Part shown: positions 23,999-31,803 of the stretch, piece after piece
Numbering within the stretch: the stretch's first letter is position 1
Layout of the letters: the number at the start of each line of letters is the position of its first letter
Source of the DNA: Anaerolineales bacterium
GTDB lineage: Bacteria > Chloroflexota > Anaerolineae > Anaerolineales > UBA11579
Assembly (NCBI GenBank): GCA_019637805.1
Contig: JAHBVB010000002.1
Coordinates: forward strand, 575,981 to 639,980
DNA: 64,000 nt
Reading direction: 5' to 3'
Translations under genes and position numbers: made by a program
The notes under the pieces: generated by a model
Told to the model about the DNA's origin: nothing
Seen by the model: the letters and a program-made list of their open reading frames with translations, nothing else
The model's database searches: none

Positions 23999-24916
23999 TC
24001 ATGCGACCTGAGGCAGCACTTGCTTGGCGATAGTTTCCAGGCCGGCGATGTCGTCCTGGTCCAGCCACTGCAGCATGACGCGCTGGCAGCCGGCTTCTTT
24101 GAAGGCCGCCAGCTGCTCGACGACTTGGGCGGGTTCGCCAAGCAGACGGCCCTGGGCGCGCAGCTCGTCCTGGCTGCGGCCCGCCGCCTCCGCCTGCTGC
24201 TTGGCGCGACCTGCGCCCAGGTGCAGGCTGGTCATTAGGCTGCGGCGCAGGTCGTCGGGTCGGCGGCCGTGCTCGCTCAGGTATTCGTCGAGCACCTGGC
24301 AGCGCTGGCGGTATTGGTCGGCGGGCAGAAAGACGCCGTTCCATTCGTCGGCGTATTGGGCGGCCAGCCGCAGCGTGCGCTGGATGCCGTTGCCGCCCAC
24401 CAGGATGGCCGGCCCGCCCGGTCGCAGTGGGCGGGGCAGCAGGATGGCCTGGTTGAGTTGGTAGAACTCGCCCGCGTAATTAACGGGCACATCGCTGCTG
24501 AGCAGCAGTGTGACCACTTGCAAACCTTCTTCAAAGCGCTGCATGCGTTCAGTGAGGTCGAGCAGATCCAGGCCGAACATGGTGTGTTCGCGTTCCTGCC
24601 AGCCGGCCCCCAGTCCGAGCTGCAGGCGGCCGCCGGAGAGGTCGTCTACCCCGGCGGCCATGCGGGCGGTGATGCTGGGGTGGCGGAAGGAGAACGGCGA
24701 GACCAGCGGACCGAATTGGATGCGCTGCGTGTGGCTGGCCAGGTAAGTGAGCGAGACCCACAGTTCCAGCGAGTCCTTTTCTGGCGGCCGGGCATTGGTG
24801 TAATGGTCGGAACGGTAGAGGCCGGCGAAGCCGAAGTCTTCGGCGGCCGCCGCCAGGCGCTTCCAACGCTCCCAGGTCAGGCCGTCCTGGCCTTCGATCA
24901 TGATGGCGAGTTCCAT
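23999..24916 (-). CDS. LLM-class (F420-dependent type) oxidoreductase
   Basis: A luciferase-like TIM-barrel flavin or F420 oxidoreductase of 305 aa: MELAIMIEGQDGLTWERW at the start, FAGLYRSDHY, then RIQFGPLVSPFSFRHPSITARMA, GGRLQLGLGAGWQEREH and PAILVGGNGIQRTLRLAAQYAD. The start at 24916 has a strong GGAGGAG site. The order deacetylase, LLM, nitroreductase with 10-13 bp gaps suggests one catabolic unit. Dependence on F420 rather than FMN is inferred from the family branch. Confidence 0.88.
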   Translation of the reverse strand: MELAIMIEGQDGLTWERWKRLAAAAEDFGFAGLYRSDHYTNARPPEKDSLELWVSLTYLASHTQRIQFGPLVSPFSFRHPSITARMAAGVDDLSGGRLQLGLGAGWQEREHTMFGLDLLDLTERMQRFEEGLQVVTLLLSSDVPVNYAGEFYQLNQAILLPRPLRPGGPAILVGGNGIQRTLRLAAQYADEWNGVFLPADQYRQRCQVLDEYLSEHGRRPDDLRRSLMTSLHLGAGRAKQQAEAAGRSQDELRAQGRLLGEPAQVVEQLAAFKEAGCQRVMLQWLDQDDIAGLETIAKQVLPQVA

Positions 24917-24929
24917 GCTATTACTCCTC

Positions 24930-25955
24930 CTACAGGTTCCAGAGACGGCGCACCTGGTCGAAGACAGGCAGCCAGCCGTCGTTTTCGGGGTCAGGGCCGG
25001 GGCCGAGCGGGTCGCGGATCTCTTCGCCCAGCAATGCCTGTACGGCGCACAGGCTGCTGGCGGCCAGGCCGTCCAGGTCATAGCCGCCCTCGAGGATCAG
25101 GGCGATGCGGCCGCCGCAGTGCTGGCTGGCCCAGCGCTGCAGGCTGTGCACGGCGGCCCCATAGCCCGCGGCGCTGACGCGCAGTTCCGCCAGCGGGTCT
25201 TGCCAGTGGGCATCCAGCCCCAGGCTGACCAACAGCATCTCGGGTTGGAAGCGGTCCAACAGGCTGGGCACGATCTCGTCATAGGCGACCCGGAAAGCTG
25301 CATCCCCGGATCCGGGGGGCAGCGGCAGGTTCACTGTAAAGCCATCGCCCGGGCCGCGGCCGCGCTCGTCCAGCGAGCCGCTGCCGGGATAGAGCGGTAT
25401 CTGGTGGCTGGAGATGAAGAGCACGTCCTCGCGTTCGTAGAAAATGTCTTGTGTGCCGTTGCCGTGATGCACGTCCAGATCGATGATCGCCAGGCGTTGG
25501 GCGCCCTGGTGCTGCAATAGGTGCTGGGCGGCCAGGGCGATGTTGTTGAGGATGCAGAAGCCCATCGCCCGCTCAGGGGTGGCGTGGTGGCCAGGCGGGC
25601 GGGTGAGCGCCAAGCCGCCCGCTGCCTCACGCCGCCAGACCGCCGCAGCCAGCGCGGCAGCCGCGCCGGCGGTGCGCAGCGCCAGCGGCCAGCTGGCCGG
25701 GTTGAGGTAAGTGTCCTCATCGAAGGGGCGGTGGTGTTGGGCGTATTCTGGCAGGCTGGCCAACAGGTGCGGGGTGTGAATGGCGGTCAGCACGGACGGG
25801 TCGAGTTCGATGGGTGACAGCAGCGACCCGCGGGCCCAATAGCCGGCGGCCTGCAGCGCGGCCTGCAGGGCTTCAATACGTTCGGGCCGCTCAGCATGGC
25901 CGGGTTGGTGGTGGGCCTGGTGGCCTTCGGGATAGGTGAAGGCGATGGGGTGCAT
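24930..25955 (-). CDS. Histone-deacetylase-fold hydrolase (acetoin utilization/acetylpolyamine amidohydrolase family)
   Basis: A zinc-dependent deacetylase fold, 341 aa. Active-site motifs: RPPGHHATPERAMGFCILNN with the His pair, DLDVHHGNGTQDIFY with the zinc Asp and His, SLGLDAHWQDPLAEL with the second zinc Asp, and EGGYDLDGLA with the catalytic Tyr. In bacteria such enzymes remove acetyl groups from lysine side chains or polyamines; which one applies here is open. It heads the three-gene unit. A TATAAT box lies 6 bp before its ATG, back to back with the similar promoter of the next plus-strand gene. Confidence 0.92.
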   Translation of the reverse strand: MHPIAFTYPEGHQAHHQPGHAERPERIEALQAALQAAGYWARGSLLSPIELDPSVLTAIHTPHLLASLPEYAQHHRPFDEDTYLNPASWPLALRTAGAAAALAAAVWRREAAGGLALTRPPGHHATPERAMGFCILNNIALAAQHLLQHQGAQRLAIIDLDVHHGNGTQDIFYEREDVLFISSHQIPLYPGSGSLDERGRGPGDGFTVNLPLPPGSGDAAFRVAYDEIVPSLLDRFQPEMLLVSLGLDAHWQDPLAELRVSAAGYGAAVHSLQRWASQHCGGRIALILEGGYDLDGLAASSLCAVQALLGEEIRDPLGPGPDPENDGWLPVFDQVRRLWNL

Positions 25956-25961
25956 GGCTTG

Positions 25962-26015
25962 ATTATACGGGACTGAGTGGGCGCAAATCGTTGGCGGAGT
26001 GCGCTGGACTATAAT
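25962..26015. promoter_or_regulatory. Divergent leaderless-type promoter pair
   Basis: A minus-strand TATAAT (25962-25967) lies 6 bp from the deacetylase ATG. A plus-strand TATAAT (26010-26015) lies 6 bp from the sucrase/ferredoxin-like ATG. The two boxes are 42 bp apart and point away from each other; no clear -35 elements are visible. Confidence 0.6.
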
Positions 26016-26021
26016 GCCCGC

Positions 26022-26912
26022 ATGGCAGAAGCAACCCTTGATTTCTTTTGTTCAATTGAATCGCAAGAGGCACAAGAAGACCTGGCGGGCAGTGCCCCGC
26101 GGGCGGATGTGTGGTTCTTGCTGGAGTACAACGGCAAATGGGGCAAGGCGGCACTTAAAGAGAGCCCCATCCCTGAGGACGTTAAGATCCATTTAGATGC
26201 CATGCTGGCCACCGTGCCCAAGTCGCGTTTGCTTCTGATCAAGAACCGTCAGGCGCGCCAGGGCATCGCCTTTTTCGCCGCTTTGGCCGCCGAAGACCCG
26301 CCCGCTCTGTACGAGTTCAGCCTGGAGAGCTACCGCGACCTGCTGGCGCTGGATCTGGCGGCGCTGGCTGAACTAGACCCGGCTTTTGATGCGCAGCGCA
26401 GCAAGCAGACCTTGTTCGTGGTGTGCACGAATGGCCTGCGCGACCGCTGCTGCGCGGTGCATGGCCTGGTTGCCTATCAGGCCTTGGCGGCAGAGGTCCC
26501 GGGGCAGGTGTGGGAGAGCACGCATCACGGTGGGCACCGCTTCGCGGCCAATCTGCTGCAAATGCCGCAGGGACTGTCTTACGGGCGGCTGGGGGCCGAA
26601 CCAGCGCGGGCCTTGCTGGCTGCCGCCGGGCGCGGCGAACTACTGCTGGAGCATTTGCGCGGCCGCTCACGTTTTGGTGAGCCGCAGCAGGCGGCCGAGA
26701 TCCTGCTGCGGCGCCTGCTGAACGTGGCCGCAGACGAGGGGCTGACCTTTGTGGACAGCCAGGAGCTGGGGCCGAACCGTTGGAAGATGCATTTCAGCCA
26801 GCAAGGGCAGCCGCATGTGGTCACCGTGCAGCGCAGTGAGACCGGACGACAAGTACACCTGTCTTGTGGCGACGAAGCTACCGGGCCGGTGGTGCAATAT
26901 ACTTTGGTGTAG
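26022..26912 (+). CDS. Sucrase/ferredoxin-like family protein (thioredoxin-fold ferredoxin type)
   Basis: A 296-residue member of the Suc_Fer-like family. Diagnostic stretches are FVVCTNGLRDRCCAVHGLVAY and VWESTHHGGHRFAANLLQMP, followed by YGRLGAEPARALL. The CCAVHG region and an earlier FFCSIES cysteine could be cluster ligands, as expected for a thioredoxin-like [2Fe-2S] protein, although the name 'sucrase' has no functional basis. The frame is open 45 bp upstream, but the ATG at 26022 directly behind the TATAAT box is the plausible start. It precedes the aldehyde dehydrogenase by 21 bp. Confidence 0.82.
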   Translation: MAEATLDFFCSIESQEAQEDLAGSAPRADVWFLLEYNGKWGKAALKESPIPEDVKIHLDAMLATVPKSRLLLIKNRQARQGIAFFAALAAEDPPALYEFSLESYRDLLALDLAALAELDPAFDAQRSKQTLFVVCTNGLRDRCCAVHGLVAYQALAAEVPGQVWESTHHGGHRFAANLLQMPQGLSYGRLGAEPARALLAAAGRGELLLEHLRGRSRFGEPQQAAEILLRRLLNVAADEGLTFVDSQELGPNRWKMHFSQQGQPHVVTVQRSETGRQVHLSCGDEATGPVVQYTLV

Positions 26913-26933
26913 TTTATCTATCAGGAGAGATGC

Positions 26934-28457
26934 ATGAACGCTTTGCTCAAGAAACTCAATATTGCGGAAGTCAACCCTGGCGCCAGTTTTGGCGCCGATC
27001 ATTGGATCACGGATGCCAAGGGCAGCGAGCTGGTCTCGTACAACCCGGCCACCGGTGAGCCGATCGCCAAGGTGATCCAGGCCACTCCGGCCTCGTATGA
27101 CCAGGTGGTGGCGGCCTCTCAGGCGGCCTTCGAGCGCTGGCGCAATGTGCCGGCGCCGAAGCGCGGCCAGGTGGTGCGTGATCTGGGCGAAGCCGTGCGC
27201 CAGCTGAAAGAGCCGTTGGGCGAACTGGTCTCGCTGGAGATGGGCAAGATCCGCGCCGAGGGTTTGGGCGAAGTGCAGGAGATGATCGACATCTGCGAGT
27301 TCGCCCTGGGGCTGAGCCGCCAGCTGTACGGCCTGACAATGCACAGCGAGCGCGCCAGCCACCGCATGTACGAGCAGTGGCATCCGTTGGGGCCGGTGGG
27401 CGTGATCACGGCTTTCAACTTCCCGATCGCGGTCTGGTCGTGGAACTCGACCCTGGCCAGTGTGTGCGGTGACACGGTGATCTGGAAGCCGTCTGAGCTG
27501 GCGCCGCTGACCGCCATCGCCACCCAGCACATCTGCAACCAGGTGATGGCGGACCATGGGCTGAGCGGCGTGTTCAGCCTGGTGATCGGCACCGGCCAGG
27601 AAGTCGGCGAGCTGATGATCAACGACCCACGCGTGCCGCTGGTTTCCTTCACCGGCTCGACCAAGGTCGGCCGGCACGTCTCGCAGACGGTGGCAGGGCG
27701 CTTTGGCAAGACCCTGCTGGAACTGGGCGGCAACAACGCCATCATCGTGGCCGAGGACGCCAACCTGGATCTGGCGGTGCGCGGCATTCTGTTTGGCGCG
27801 GTGGGCACGGCCGGGCAGCGCTGCACCAGCACGCGGCGCATCCTGGCGCACAAGAGCGTGGTGGACGAGTTGACCGCCCGCCTGGTGAAAGCCTATGGCC
27901 AGGTGCAGATCGGTGATCCGCTGGAAGACGGCACCCTGATGGGGCCGCTGGTGACAGATGTGGCTGTGGAGAAAATGGAAGCCGCGCTGCAGCAGGCGCA
28001 GGCGGAGGGCGGCACGGTGCTGACCGGCGGCAAGCGGGTGGACGGCCCCGGCAACTTCGTGGAGCCGACCATCGTGCGTATGCCGGCGCAAAGCGGCGTG
28101 GTGAAGGAAGAGACCTTTGCCCCGGTGCTGTACATTTTGGACTATGAGGATATTGATGAGGCGCTGCGCATTCACAATGATGTGCCGCAAGGCCTGAGCA
28201 GCGCCATCTTCACCGACAGCATGCAGACCGCCGAGCGCTTCCTGTCGGCGATGGGCAGCGACTGCGGTATCGCCAACGTCAACATCGGCACCTCCGGCGC
28301 CGAGATCGGCGGGGCGTTTGGCGGCGAGAAGGAGACCGGCGGCGGCCGCGAGAGCGGCAGCGACGCCTGGCGGGCCTACATGCGCCGCCAGACCAACACG
28401 ATCAACTGGGGCCGGGATCTGCCGCTGGCCCAGGGCATCAAGTTCGGCGAGGATTAG
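26934..28457 (+). CDS. Aldehyde dehydrogenase, ALDH7 type (aminoadipate-semialdehyde dehydrogenase-like)
   Basis: NAD(P)-dependent oxidation of an aldehyde to an acid, 507 aa. Motifs: GVITAFNFPIAVWSWNS, VIWKPSELAPLTAIA, FTGSTKVGRHVSQ, the general base in LLELGGNNAIIV and the catalytic Cys in GTAGQRCTSTRRI. The variants FNFPIAVWSWN and GGNNAIIV are typical of the ALDH7/AmaB branch, which acts on L-alpha-aminoadipate semialdehyde in lysine breakdown. No other lysine genes are nearby, so the substrate remains an inference. An AGGAGAG site precedes the ATG. Confidence 0.9.
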   Translation: MNALLKKLNIAEVNPGASFGADHWITDAKGSELVSYNPATGEPIAKVIQATPASYDQVVAASQAAFERWRNVPAPKRGQVVRDLGEAVRQLKEPLGELVSLEMGKIRAEGLGEVQEMIDICEFALGLSRQLYGLTMHSERASHRMYEQWHPLGPVGVITAFNFPIAVWSWNSTLASVCGDTVIWKPSELAPLTAIATQHICNQVMADHGLSGVFSLVIGTGQEVGELMINDPRVPLVSFTGSTKVGRHVSQTVAGRFGKTLLELGGNNAIIVAEDANLDLAVRGILFGAVGTAGQRCTSTRRILAHKSVVDELTARLVKAYGQVQIGDPLEDGTLMGPLVTDVAVEKMEAALQQAQAEGGTVLTGGKRVDGPGNFVEPTIVRMPAQSGVVKEETFAPVLYILDYEDIDEALRIHNDVPQGLSSAIFTDSMQTAERFLSAMGSDCGIANVNIGTSGAEIGGAFGGEKETGGGRESGSDAWRAYMRRQTNTINWGRDLPLAQGIKFGED

Positions 28458-28477
28458 CCGAGGGGTTAATGCATACA

Positions 28478-28510
28478 AAAGAGGCCAAGCATTTGCCTGG
28501 CCTCTTTATT
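28478..28510. terminator. Bidirectional intrinsic terminator
   Basis: A 10-bp stem (AAAGAGGCCA with TGGCCTCTTT) around a 10-nt loop, with A and T tracts on both sides. It lies between the aldehyde dehydrogenase gene and the convergent 62-residue gene. Confidence 0.85.
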
Positions 28511-28514
28511 TTTT

Positions 28515-28703
28515 TTATTGGACAGCCTGGGTTTTCATCAGCTCGCGGTAGGCCTGCAGCAGTTGCGTGACTTGCGAAGTGTGCTGCTGGCGGCGGTCTG
28601 GTTGGCGGCTTTCCGGCCGGGCGACCAGGTTGACCAAGGCGCTCTGCAGGCGTTGTGCGGCGGCGGTCTGGGGGTGGTTGCGGTGGGTATGTTTGGGTGA
28701 CAT
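28515..28703 (-). CDS. Small basic protein (62 aa), unknown function
   Basis: MSPKHTHRNHPQTAAAQRLQ opens a short basic protein rich in Gln, His, Arg and Ala, with helical heptad-like stretches (LQSALVNLVARPE, VTQLLQAYRELMK). The longer open frame upstream runs into repeat DNA and is not credible. Evidence that it is a real gene: GGAGGC six bases before the ATG, a consensus promoter directly upstream (TTGACA, 17 bp, TATACT) and a terminator just after the stop. I recognise no family. Confidence 0.65.
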   Translation of the reverse strand: MSPKHTHRNHPQTAAAQRLQSALVNLVARPESRQPDRRQQHTSQVTQLLQAYRELMKTQAVQ

Positions 28704-28730
28704 GTTCTGCCTCCGGTCTAGGATAGCCAC

Positions 28731-28759
28731 AGTATATAGAACATGCGTGCTATTGTCAA
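28731..28759 (-). promoter_or_regulatory. Consensus sigma-70 promoter for the 62-aa gene
   Basis: Minus strand: TTGACA (28754-28759), a 17-bp spacer and TATACT (28731-28736). The 5' untranslated region would be about 20 nt and contain the GGAGG site. Confidence 0.75.
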
Positions 28760-28878
28760 GAAGCAGGAATATCAATTCTCGCCAAAAATGACAAGCAACT
28801 AGGGGAGATTGATCGGAACAATATTCTGGGTAGACCTCGCGTGCTATTGCATCGGTTTGGCCTGTCCACTCTACGTCC

Positions 28879-29053
28879 ATCGTGTCGCTCTGAGCTGGCA
28901 ACGCAGTTGCCTGCGCAGAGCTTTCGGTGCGTGATTGAAAGAGAACAGGCTGGCTGATTAAGTACTTGCGCATCAGCATGCGGGGTTTCTCTTTTAGCAC
29001 CACGAAACTTCTTCGCCAGGCAGCTGCACTGCCGGCTCAGTATGACACTGTTG
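28879..29053. repeat. Large imperfect nested inverted repeat (MITE-like)
   Basis: Arms mirror around about 28965. The outer pair is 28890-28911 (CTGAGCTGGCAACGCAGTTG...) against 29019-29040, with 18 of 22 bases complementary. Next come GGTGC (28926-28930) against GCACC (28997-29001), AAAGAGAA (28938-28945) against TTCTCTTT (28987-28994), and GCTGAT (28953-28958) against ATCAGC (28972-28977). The arms are themselves partly palindromic. No coding sequence is credible here. It resembles a small non-autonomous mobile element or its remnant. Confidence 0.6.
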
Positions 29054-29093
29054 GCAGTAGCTGTCAGCAGTCTGGATCTATGGCTAAGATTTC

Positions 29094-29160
29094 AGATTGC
29101 TTCGTCCGCTACGCCGTAATGCCTATTCATGCATCACGGCGTGTGCTCCTCGCAATGACG
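29094..29160. repeat. REP-like palindrome
   Basis: ATTGC (29096-29100) pairs with GCAAT (29152-29156), and ACGCCGT pairs with ACGGCGT inside it. The sequence style (GATTGCTTCGTC ... CTCCTCGCAATGACGG) resembles dispersed intergenic palindromes that I know from several bacterial genomes, including Chloroflexota. Confidence 0.55.
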
Positions 29161-29182
29161 GGTGTTTTCGCCCAAACTAGGC

Positions 29183-29283
29183 TATAATCCTGCCCGTTCG
29201 GGGCGTGTTGCGAATGGCTTCGCCACTCGCGTTGGAGTTCGCAAAGCAGCGAACTCCACTTTGTAAGCTATAATTCTTTTCTT

Positions 29284-29292
<9 letters not shown>
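29183..29292 (+). repeat. Duplicated tRNA promoter/5' end enclosing two hairpins
   Basis: The string CTATAAT followed after a few bases by TTCGGGGCGTG occurs twice: TATAAT 29183-29188 with TTCGGGGCGTG 29197-29207, and TATAAT 29269-29274 with TTCGGGGCGTG 29282-29292. Only the second continues into an intact tRNA. Between them are GCGA-TGGC/GCCA-TCGC (about 29210-29230) and GGAGTTCGC/GCGAACTCC (29234-29257). The second TATAAT is the presumed tRNA promoter. Confidence 0.6.
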
Positions 29293-29360
<68 letters not shown>

Positions 29361-29387
29361 AAAAGAACTGCCAGCGGCAGTTCTTTT
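29361..29387 (+). terminator. Terminator after tRNA-Pro
   Basis: A 12-bp perfect stem (AAAAGAACTGCC and complement) with an AGC loop and a TTTT end, directly after the CCA. Confidence 0.85.
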
Positions 29388-29411
29388 GATTTAAGCGTAC
29401 GTCTCGTTTAG

Positions 29412-29774
29412 CTAGAACAAACCCCAGTCAGCGCCGGCGCCTTCTTCCATATAGGTGAGGTCCCACAGCTCGGTGCCCATTTGGATCTGGGTGTGGTGGC
29501 CGATGGCTTCGGCAGCCTTTTGGCGGGTCATCTCCAGCAGGGCCGGGGCGTAGGGGCAGAAAGGCGTGGTCATGATCATGGTGACCATGGCCTTCTTCTC
29601 GTCTTCGTTGATCTGCACATTGCGCACCAGGCCCAGTTCGATCACGTTGAGGCCGATCTCCGGGTCTACCACCTGGCGCAGCGAGGCGTCCACGGCTTCC
29701 AGCAGCTGGGGGTGGGTGCTTTCAATTTCCCAGATGGCTTGCTTGGCGGGGTCTTGGGAGGCTACAGGGCTCAT
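29412..29774 (-). CDS. SufT-like MIP18/DUF59 iron-sulfur assembly protein
   Basis: A 120-residue DUF59 protein: VDASLRQVVDPEIGLNVIELGLVR at the N-terminus, then MVTMIMTTPFCPYAP with the family cysteine in the TTPFCPYA loop. Relatives (SufT, PaaD, MIP18) help deliver Fe-S clusters. It lies 21 bp downstream of the SufR-like regulator on the same strand and close to the suf operon, which supports the Fe-S role. It ends DWGLF, an aromatic tail of the kind seen in Fe-S delivery partners; that last point is only suggestive. Confidence 0.85.
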   Translation of the reverse strand: MSPVASQDPAKQAIWEIESTHPQLLEAVDASLRQVVDPEIGLNVIELGLVRNVQINEDEKKAMVTMIMTTPFCPYAPALLEMTRQKAAEAIGHHTQIQMGTELWDLTYMEEGAGADWGLF

Positions 29775-29795
29775 TCACTTAACTCCATTAAAAAA

Positions 29796-30434
29796 TTATC
29801 CAGATATGGCTTGCTGAGCGGCGGCCAGCGGCACCACATAGGTGCAGTGGCTGTCGCCGCTGAGCAGGCAGGAACTGCGGCGGGGTTCCACGGCTAGGAT
29901 GCGCGAGATAAGCGCTTTGTCGATGCCGCAGACCTCGCGGTGGGTTTGGCCGACATGGTAATAGGGGCAGCCCGTCTCGCGGATGATGATCTCGTCGGCG
30001 GTCTGCTCTACGTGCGCCAGGAAGCCTTCGTTGTTGAGGCATTCTTCCAGCAGGCTGAGGCGTTGCGGAATGCTGAGGTCGGTCAGATCCTGGTCGGCGT
30101 ACTTGGCCGAGATCGACTCGGCCATGCGCACGAAGATGCGGTTGTATTCTTCGACCGGGAGATGTTCTTTGATTTCGGCCAGCAAGTGGTTGGTGAAGCG
30201 AATAGTGTGGGTGGGGAAATGCTCGCGGCCGGCCTGGGTCAGGAAATATTGGCGGCGCGGGCGGCCGACACCGTGGCGCTCCTCGGCTGAGTCGACCAGC
30301 CCCTGGGCCTGCATGCGGCTGATGTGGTGGCGCACGGAGACGGGGTTAATGCTGACCGCTTCGGCCAGGTCATTGATCGTGCAGCGCTGGGCGGTGCGCA
30401 GGTGCTCCAGGACGAGATTGCGGGTGCTGCTCAT
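29796..30434 (-). CDS. sufR: SufR-like winged-helix Fe-S regulator of the suf genes
   Basis: A 212-residue DeoR/ArsR-type regulator. The N-terminal winged helix (VLEHLRTAQRCTINDLAEAV, VSVRHHISRMQAQGLV, GRPRRQYFLT) binds DNA. The C-terminal half has four cysteines able to hold a cluster, in GCPYYH, REVCGID, RSSCLLS and SHCTYVV. SufR proteins use a [4Fe-4S] cluster to repress suf genes when clusters are plentiful. Neighbours (sufT-like gene 21 bp downstream, sufCBD 1.5 kb away) and a shared 29-bp upstream sequence support this. ATG 30434 is used; two -10 candidates lie at 30445-30450 and 30475-30480. Confidence 0.82.
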   Translation of the reverse strand: MSSTRNLVLEHLRTAQRCTINDLAEAVSINPVSVRHHISRMQAQGLVDSAEERHGVGRPRRQYFLTQAGREHFPTHTIRFTNHLLAEIKEHLPVEEYNRIFVRMAESISAKYADQDLTDLSIPQRLSLLEECLNNEGFLAHVEQTADEIIIRETGCPYYHVGQTHREVCGIDKALISRILAVEPRRSSCLLSGDSHCTYVVPLAAAQQAISG

Positions 30435-30470
30435 GGGTAGCGGCAGTATATCATCGGCCCTCGCGAGCGT

Positions 30471-30500
30471 CAATATTATAGAATTTGTTCATAAATATTG
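30471..30500. promoter_or_regulatory. Predicted SufR operator and sufR promoter region
   Basis: A 30-bp dyad: CAATATT at 30471-30477 mirrors AATATTG at 30494-30500, and GAA mirrors TTC around a TTTG centre. Bases 30472-30500 recur without change at 31804-31832 before sufC. On the minus strand the element contains TATAAT (30475-30480), so a bound regulator would cover the sufR -10 box. Confidence 0.65.
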
Positions 30501-30504
30501 GCGG

Positions 30505-31098
30505 CTAAACCAGGCCAACCATATCGGCCGCGGAATAGACCAGCATCAGGGCGAGGACCACGTTTACCGCCAGCCGAATGCGCGGGAAGGCCAGATATTT
30601 CTTGATCAAGGTGCCGAACAGGGTCCAGGTGGAGATGGCCGCAAAGCAGCTGAACGTGAGCGGGATCAGAATCAGCAATAAGAACGGAATGTCCTTGGTG
30701 AACCCGGCCAGGAAGGTGGAGAACAAAGTCAGCGCGTAGATCAGCACTTTGGGATTGACGATCTGGAACAAGAAACCTTGCACGAAGCCCATCGGCTGCG
30801 CCTGGTCGTCTTCAAACTTGTAGGTGGTCTTCAAAATGCTGTAGGCCAGGTACAGGATGTAGAGCGAGCCCACATAACGCAGCACAGGCTCGATGCCGGG
30901 GATGGCGGTCAGCAGCGTGGCGGACACCAGCGCGGCGGCGAGCAAGACCAGATAGAAGCCGGCCGCACAGCCAAGCAGGAAGGGCAGCGAGCGCCGGTAG
31001 CCATACAGCACGCCCATGGCGGCGCTGGTGATGTTGTTGGGCCCGGGGGTGAAGTTCGCTACCAGGGCATAGGTGATGGTGGGCAGCCAGTTGAACAT
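30505..31098 (-). CDS. LysE/RhtB-family amino acid exporter
   Basis: A 197-residue membrane protein of about six segments. The family signature NFTPGPNNITSAAMGVLYGYRRSLPFLLGCAAGF is at the N-terminus, then LRYVGSLYILYLAYSILKT and FLFQIVNPKVLIYALTLFSTF. Such carriers export amino acids or homoserine-like compounds by proton exchange. It sits between the dinB-like gene and sufR, all on the minus strand; it has no evident link to Fe-S assembly. The substrate is unknown. Confidence 0.88.
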   Translation of the reverse strand: MFNWLPTITYALVANFTPGPNNITSAAMGVLYGYRRSLPFLLGCAAGFYLVLLAAALVSATLLTAIPGIEPVLRYVGSLYILYLAYSILKTTYKFEDDQAQPMGFVQGFLFQIVNPKVLIYALTLFSTFLAGFTKDIPFLLLILIPLTFSCFAAISTWTLFGTLIKKYLAFPRIRLAVNVVLALMLVYSAADMVGLV

Positions 31099-31130
31099 GA
31101 TGGCCTAAAGACGGCTGATCTGTGTTTTGC

Positions 31131-31601
31131 TCACTTCTGCAGCACGCACAGCGCCTGGCGGATCTCGCCCAGGTGGTAGGCAGAGTGGACCACGATGCTC
31201 AGTGCGCCGCCCATGGTGTCTTGATTCCACAAAGGATTGCGCTCAAACAGCCCGCGCATGCGCTCGTAGACCGTGCGCAACTGGTCTTTGTAGGCCTGCC
31301 ATTCTTCTTCGCTTACCTTTTCCACCGTGCGCCAGACGTGGCCCCAGTCCGGCGGGGTCTGATCGCCTTGCAGCGCGTAGCGCTCGAAAGATTCAATGTA
31401 GAAGATGACATGGGCCACTTGGGCGGCCAGAGAGCCGCACTTGCCGCCGACCGGGATGGAGGCTTCGGCGGCGCTGACGGTATCCAGCGTCTCCAGCAGG
31501 GAGTTCTTTTTGTCGAGGTAGATGCCCTTGTGGACAGCAAAGGTTTCGTCGAGCAGCTGGGTGATGGTGTTAACGAATTCCTGAGGTTCAATTGCGGTCA
31601 T
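31131..31601 (-). CDS. DinB-like (DUF664) four-helix-bundle protein
   Basis: A 156-residue helical protein: EPQEFVNTITQLLDETFAVH, AAQVAHVIFYIESFERYAL, then DTMGGALSIVVHSAYHLGEIRQ at the C-terminus. Spaced histidines (AHVIFY and HSAYHLGEI) fit the DinB/YfiT metal triad, which in relatives supports thiol-dependent transfer reactions. The ATG at 31601 follows CAGGAGC. The open frame extends upstream into a CA-rich stretch that I read as leader rather than coding. Confidence 0.75.
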   Translation of the reverse strand: MTAIEPQEFVNTITQLLDETFAVHKGIYLDKKNSLLETLDTVSAAEASIPVGGKCGSLAAQVAHVIFYIESFERYALQGDQTPPDWGHVWRTVEKVSEEEWQAYKDQLRTVYERMRGLFERNPLWNQDTMGGALSIVVHSAYHLGEIRQALCVLQK

Positions 31602-31690
31602 TTTTAGCTCCTGGATGTGTGTAGGTTGTGTTGTTCCGGTTGGTTTGGGCGAATGTGTGGGTTGTGTCGATTGTGTTGGTTTTGTTGGCG
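31602..31690 (-). promoter_or_regulatory. CA-rich, G-poor 5' leader of the dinB-like gene
   Basis: On the minus strand this stretch is built from ACACAACC-like units with very few G residues, so its RNA would be almost unstructured. If translated in frame it would give a Thr/Pro/Gln-rich extension (QSTQPTHSPKPTG). A weak promoter (TTGTCA, 17 bp, CACAAT) can be drawn just upstream. Confidence 0.4.
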
Positions 31691-31803
31691 CTTGACAAGC
31701 GGCTTGGCGAAGCGTGCGGTTTGCTGGCACTGCATATTCTGCATCATACATCAAAGCACTCCACAGCGGTCAAGAGGCATGCTTTGTCAAGGCGCCGGCA
31801 ACG

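Noticed and set aside
26667-28478. Minus-strand open frame of 603 codons opposite the aldehyde dehydrogenase
   Set aside because: It is an antisense shadow of a well-defined enzyme gene, with His/Ala/Gln-rich sequence typical of high-GC mirror frames.
29003-29187. Small plus-strand ORF before tRNA-Pro
   Set aside because: It runs through the inverted-repeat elements, has no ribosome site, and its product looks random.
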